From positions 6,557,618 to 6,621,617 of the forward strand of contig CM055101.1 in NCBI GenBank assembly GCA_029204225.1: a stretch of DNA of 64,000 nucleotides, written 5' to 3'. Below, piece after piece: positions 62,601-64,000 of this stretch. The position numbers and the translations under genes were made by a program. Position 1 is the first letter of the stretch, and the number at the start of each line of letters is the position of its first letter. The stretch is from Diphasiastrum complanatum (Eukaryota > Streptophyta > Lycopodiopsida > Lycopodiales > Lycopodiaceae). A model generated the notes under the pieces. The model searched no databases. It was not told the origin of the DNA and saw only the letters and a program-made list of their open reading frames with translations.

Positions 62601-64000
62601 AACTGCTCTCGGATCACAGAATTTCAATGTTCTTCGTCTGAAAAGTTTGTTCTTTTGTAAAATAATTATTCTAGCGTGTTTGTATCAAGTCTCATTGCGA
62701 AATCGGAGTAGCTTAAGAAAGTAAAACAATGTTATATTAATCTAAGACAGCATTTCTGGCAGGTCTCTCAAGCTTTACGGATAGTGACTTTTCTTTCTAC
62801 TCAGCTTCCTGGCCCGAATTATCATTGTCGTGAGGTATGTACTACACAAGTAGCTTATGTGACCCCCCAGATGGTTTCTTCTATTTTATGAAGCTCTTTT
62901 CACTTCTTCCATTATCTGGCTTTACTGTTTTGAATCTGCCCACTGATTAATTGGCAGAAGCCACCTTTTTGCAAGTATGATTGGCTAAGTTGAAAAGTTA
63001 AAGCATAAGTTGTTTGTGTGGATTTCCCAGGGTTCTCCTGCTGCCACTTTGCCGCCTCCAAAGAACATTGCAGAAGTAATAAACATCAATTGTATGTTAT
63101 TTATCTTTGTTCTTAGTTATGATTTCCTCCATTTGTAAGTAAGGAGAACCTGCTATAACAGATGTGACTCTATTTCGGTAAATGATATATCATATTAACA
63201 TGTTGTATTGGGATATATGGTATTTGGTTTGCGTAGTTTCTGATCTCGACATCCATTTATCTGCTAGTCACAGCTCTAGCATATGGAATGACCCGTATGG
63301 AACATGGGACATTTTGCCATGTTTCATATGACATTGTTCTTCTAATTTTCAAAACCTTGATATTTTCTACATTCAGAAGGAAAAACTCATTTTGCTGAAG
63401 TTTTTTTAATTTAGAATGAGTGTCGTTCTATAGGTGTGGGACAAACGTACCTTGTAAAAAGGTAAGGAGTAAGCATCTATGCCAGTAAATATGGGGACAC
63501 ATGTACTAGTGTTGGGATGCTGCACCCAAATGTTTGTGATCTTGCTTGTAAGATCAGATAAAATATGATTTCTATTTGTCAGATGCCAGAACTTACTGTT
63601 TCATTTTTTCGTATTGGCAGTTCCTTATGGAGTGATATATGGCTGTGGAGATTTGATTTTCTCGTCCCATATGATATTTGCTATTGTATTCGTACGTACT
63701 TATCAGAAGTATGGAACGAAGAGGTATGAGTGCTTAATTTAGCATCAATTGATTAACTGACAAGTAATTCAGTTGATATAAGCAACCAAACTGCTTCACT
63801 GCCATACCTATGGAAGTTGAGATATAGTAAATTCTAGATGCTCCCTTACAGGGGCCTTTGTTGTTTTGACATGTGCTTTAACCGACTGATGAACAGGTGG
63901 ATAAAGCGTCTGGCTTGGGCTGTAAATGTTGTCCTCGGCTTACTTATCATAGCTTCAAGGAAACATTATACTGTGGACGTTGTGGTTGCCTGGTGGGTGT
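47692..64000 (+). CDS. IPCS: Inositol phosphorylceramide synthase (sphingolipid synthase), partial at both ends
   Basis: This Golgi-membrane enzyme moves phosphoinositol from phosphatidylinositol to ceramide. Eight exons: 47692-47781, 48787-48873, 49251-49319, 49526-49606, 62763-62834, 63031-63091, 63621-63723 and 63897 to the edge. All introns are GT/AG and the phases agree, including the split Phe codon (T+TT) at 63091/63621 and the Arg codon at 63723/63897. The product starts [20 protein letters not shown] and continues with [67 protein letters not shown] and [14 protein letters not shown]. It follows plant IPCS (Arabidopsis ERH1 family) block by block. The catalytic triad is visible: His in SSHMIF, and His and Asp in KHYTVD. 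About five hydrophobic segments are present. The first roughly 11 residues, on an upstream exon, and the C-terminal tail are not in view. No stop or frameshift interrupts the exons. Confidence 0.95.
51073..52060 (-). mobile_element. Ty3/Gypsy 3' end: polyprotein tail, PPT and LTR (about 900 bp)
   Basis: Read on the minus strand from 52060, the sequence gives a weak Gypsy tail ([12 protein letters not shown]), then the purine tract CTAAGGGGGGG (51973-51983), then TGTTGCGCCGGCGCC as an LTR start. The LTR appears to run to TACA at 51073, about 900 bases. It is GC-rich compared with the intron around it. No second LTR or internal region is present, and the bases beyond each end do not match, so it is a truncated copy. 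Confidence 0.5.
52061..54630. other. Intron sequence, nothing recognised
   Basis: AT-rich, with only short frames on either strand and no repeat or protein motif I can support. Confidence 0.4.
54632..57240 (+). mobile_element. Decayed Copia: possible LTR, gag, protease stub and integrase tail
   Basis: A possible LTR starts TGTTGAATTATAAAGC at 54632, and a degenerate primer-binding site (GTGATATCAGATCAAG) follows near 55015. Gag remnants run from 55660: [35 protein letters not shown] and the knuckle [16 protein letters not shown] at about 56049-56095. They end in a ruined protease (WWVVHEF, then [12 protein letters not shown] near 56260). After about 500 bases of unrelated sequence, [23 protein letters not shown] and [16 protein letters not shown] (56895-57225) match the integrase end and the linker before RT. 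Stops are numerous. The core of integrase is absent. Confidence 0.6.
57280..57635 (+). repeat. 5' LTR of the truncated Copia
   Basis: TG...CA ends, 356 bases, with the primer-binding site abutting. The right partner is missing, so the end call rests on the PBS position and the TG start. Confidence 0.7.
57636..57648 (+). promoter_or_regulatory. Primer-binding site of the truncated Copia
   Basis: TGGTGTCAGAGCA differs from the initiator-Met tRNA match (TGGTATCAGAGC) at one position. Confidence 0.8.
58333..59726 (+). pseudogene. Copia gag and protease
   Basis: ATG 58333 opens a long Gag frame ([62 protein letters not shown]). A frameshift near 59075 moves to the frame with the intact knuckle [14 protein letters not shown] and the protease site [13 protein letters not shown]. 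The sequence then continues with [15 protein letters not shown]. It has one frameshift and no early stop, so decay is moderate. TGA ends the frame at 59724. Confidence 0.88.
59727..61140 (+). pseudogene. Copia integrase and 5' part of RT
   Basis: The degenerate H-H-C-C region gives LVKLWHARF and [10 protein letters not shown]. The core has [33 protein letters not shown] (Asp of the second motif mutated to Asn) and [14 protein letters not shown]. The C-part has [17 protein letters not shown] and [13 protein letters not shown], then a frameshift at about 60590 to [15 protein letters not shown] begins near 60815 ([23 protein letters not shown]) with many stops, and ends before its catalytic motifs. 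Confidence 0.8.
61490..61930. repeat. Diverged tandem duplication of about 250 bp in the IPCS intron
   Basis: CCATCAATGTATGTA with TAGTATGGATCAT, GGTATTAG, a TTGATTAATT block and a TTGCCTAAA block occur at about 61541-61700 and again at 61789-61930. Each is preceded by CTGATTCTTTCCTGA or CCAATTTTTTTCTGA. No coding content. Confidence 0.6.
61931..62762. other. Intron tail before IPCS exon 5, nothing recognised
   Basis: There are no repeat or protein motifs. The last bases lead into the acceptor GGCAG at 62762. Confidence 0.4.

Larger units (their letters stand above)
49607..62762 (+). other. 13.2-kb IPCS intron loaded with transposons
   Basis: The intron starts GTAAGTC after LAVLV and ends GGCAG before VSQALR. 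It contains, left to right, AT-rich sequence (49.6-51.0 kb), a Gypsy LTR fragment, 2.6 kb without recognisable features, a decayed Copia, a truncated Copia with its 5' LTR and a diverged tandem duplication. Retroelements near the middle and right are in the same orientation as the gene, so their polyadenylation signals could compete with splicing. Confidence 0.9.

Overview
This is nuclear DNA of a land plant. It is AT-rich and intron-bearing, and it is dominated by LTR retrotransposons (Ty1/Copia and Ty3/Gypsy), a CACTA-type DNA transposon and long microsatellites. The one host gene I can name is inositol phosphorylceramide synthase (IPCS). Its exons are divergent from the Arabidopsis proteins I remember and it carries a 13.2-kb intron, which fits a fern, lycophyte or gymnosperm better than a compact angiosperm genome. 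That lineage call is inference only.

Layout. 1-501: last two exons of an unrecognised gene (+). 1.2-1.8 kb and 7.1-7.9 kb: Gypsy remnants on the minus strand. 7.9-15.5 kb: a probable CACTA transposon, with an array of hairpin-bearing subterminal repeats, a GC-richer tandem array, a minus-strand DUF4216-like gene with readable splice sites and one stop codon, and further degenerate repeats. 16.6-20.8 kb: a degraded minus-strand reverse-transcriptase element resembling Penelope-like elements rather than LTR or LINE elements, lying between two direct repeats that each carry a (GA)n tract.

22.7-32.4 kb: an old plus-strand Copia with TSD GGTAT. It has lost RNase H and most of its 3' LTR, and it is interrupted by a very young minus-strand Copia at 25,085-29,833 (TSD GATGG, 701-bp LTRs with only four differences by eye). 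The young element keeps one 661-codon Gag-protease frame but no integrase core, reverse transcriptase or RNase H, so it looks like a mobile, non-autonomous Gag-only derivative. 32.7-38.5 kb: a decayed minus-strand Copia with its own ~1.07-kb insertion. 38.5-47.6 kb: mostly non-coding, with a GC-rich hairpin, diverged tandem duplications, a tRNA-like SINE head and a gag remnant.

47.7-64.0 kb: IPCS (+). Eight exons can be read, and the gene runs off the right edge. The intron between exons 4 and 5 of this set (49,607-62,762) holds a Gypsy LTR fragment, a decayed Copia gag/integrase remnant and a truncated Copia with a 356-bp 5' LTR. All exon junctions have GT/AG ends and compatible phases, so the gene looks functional despite its load of insertions.
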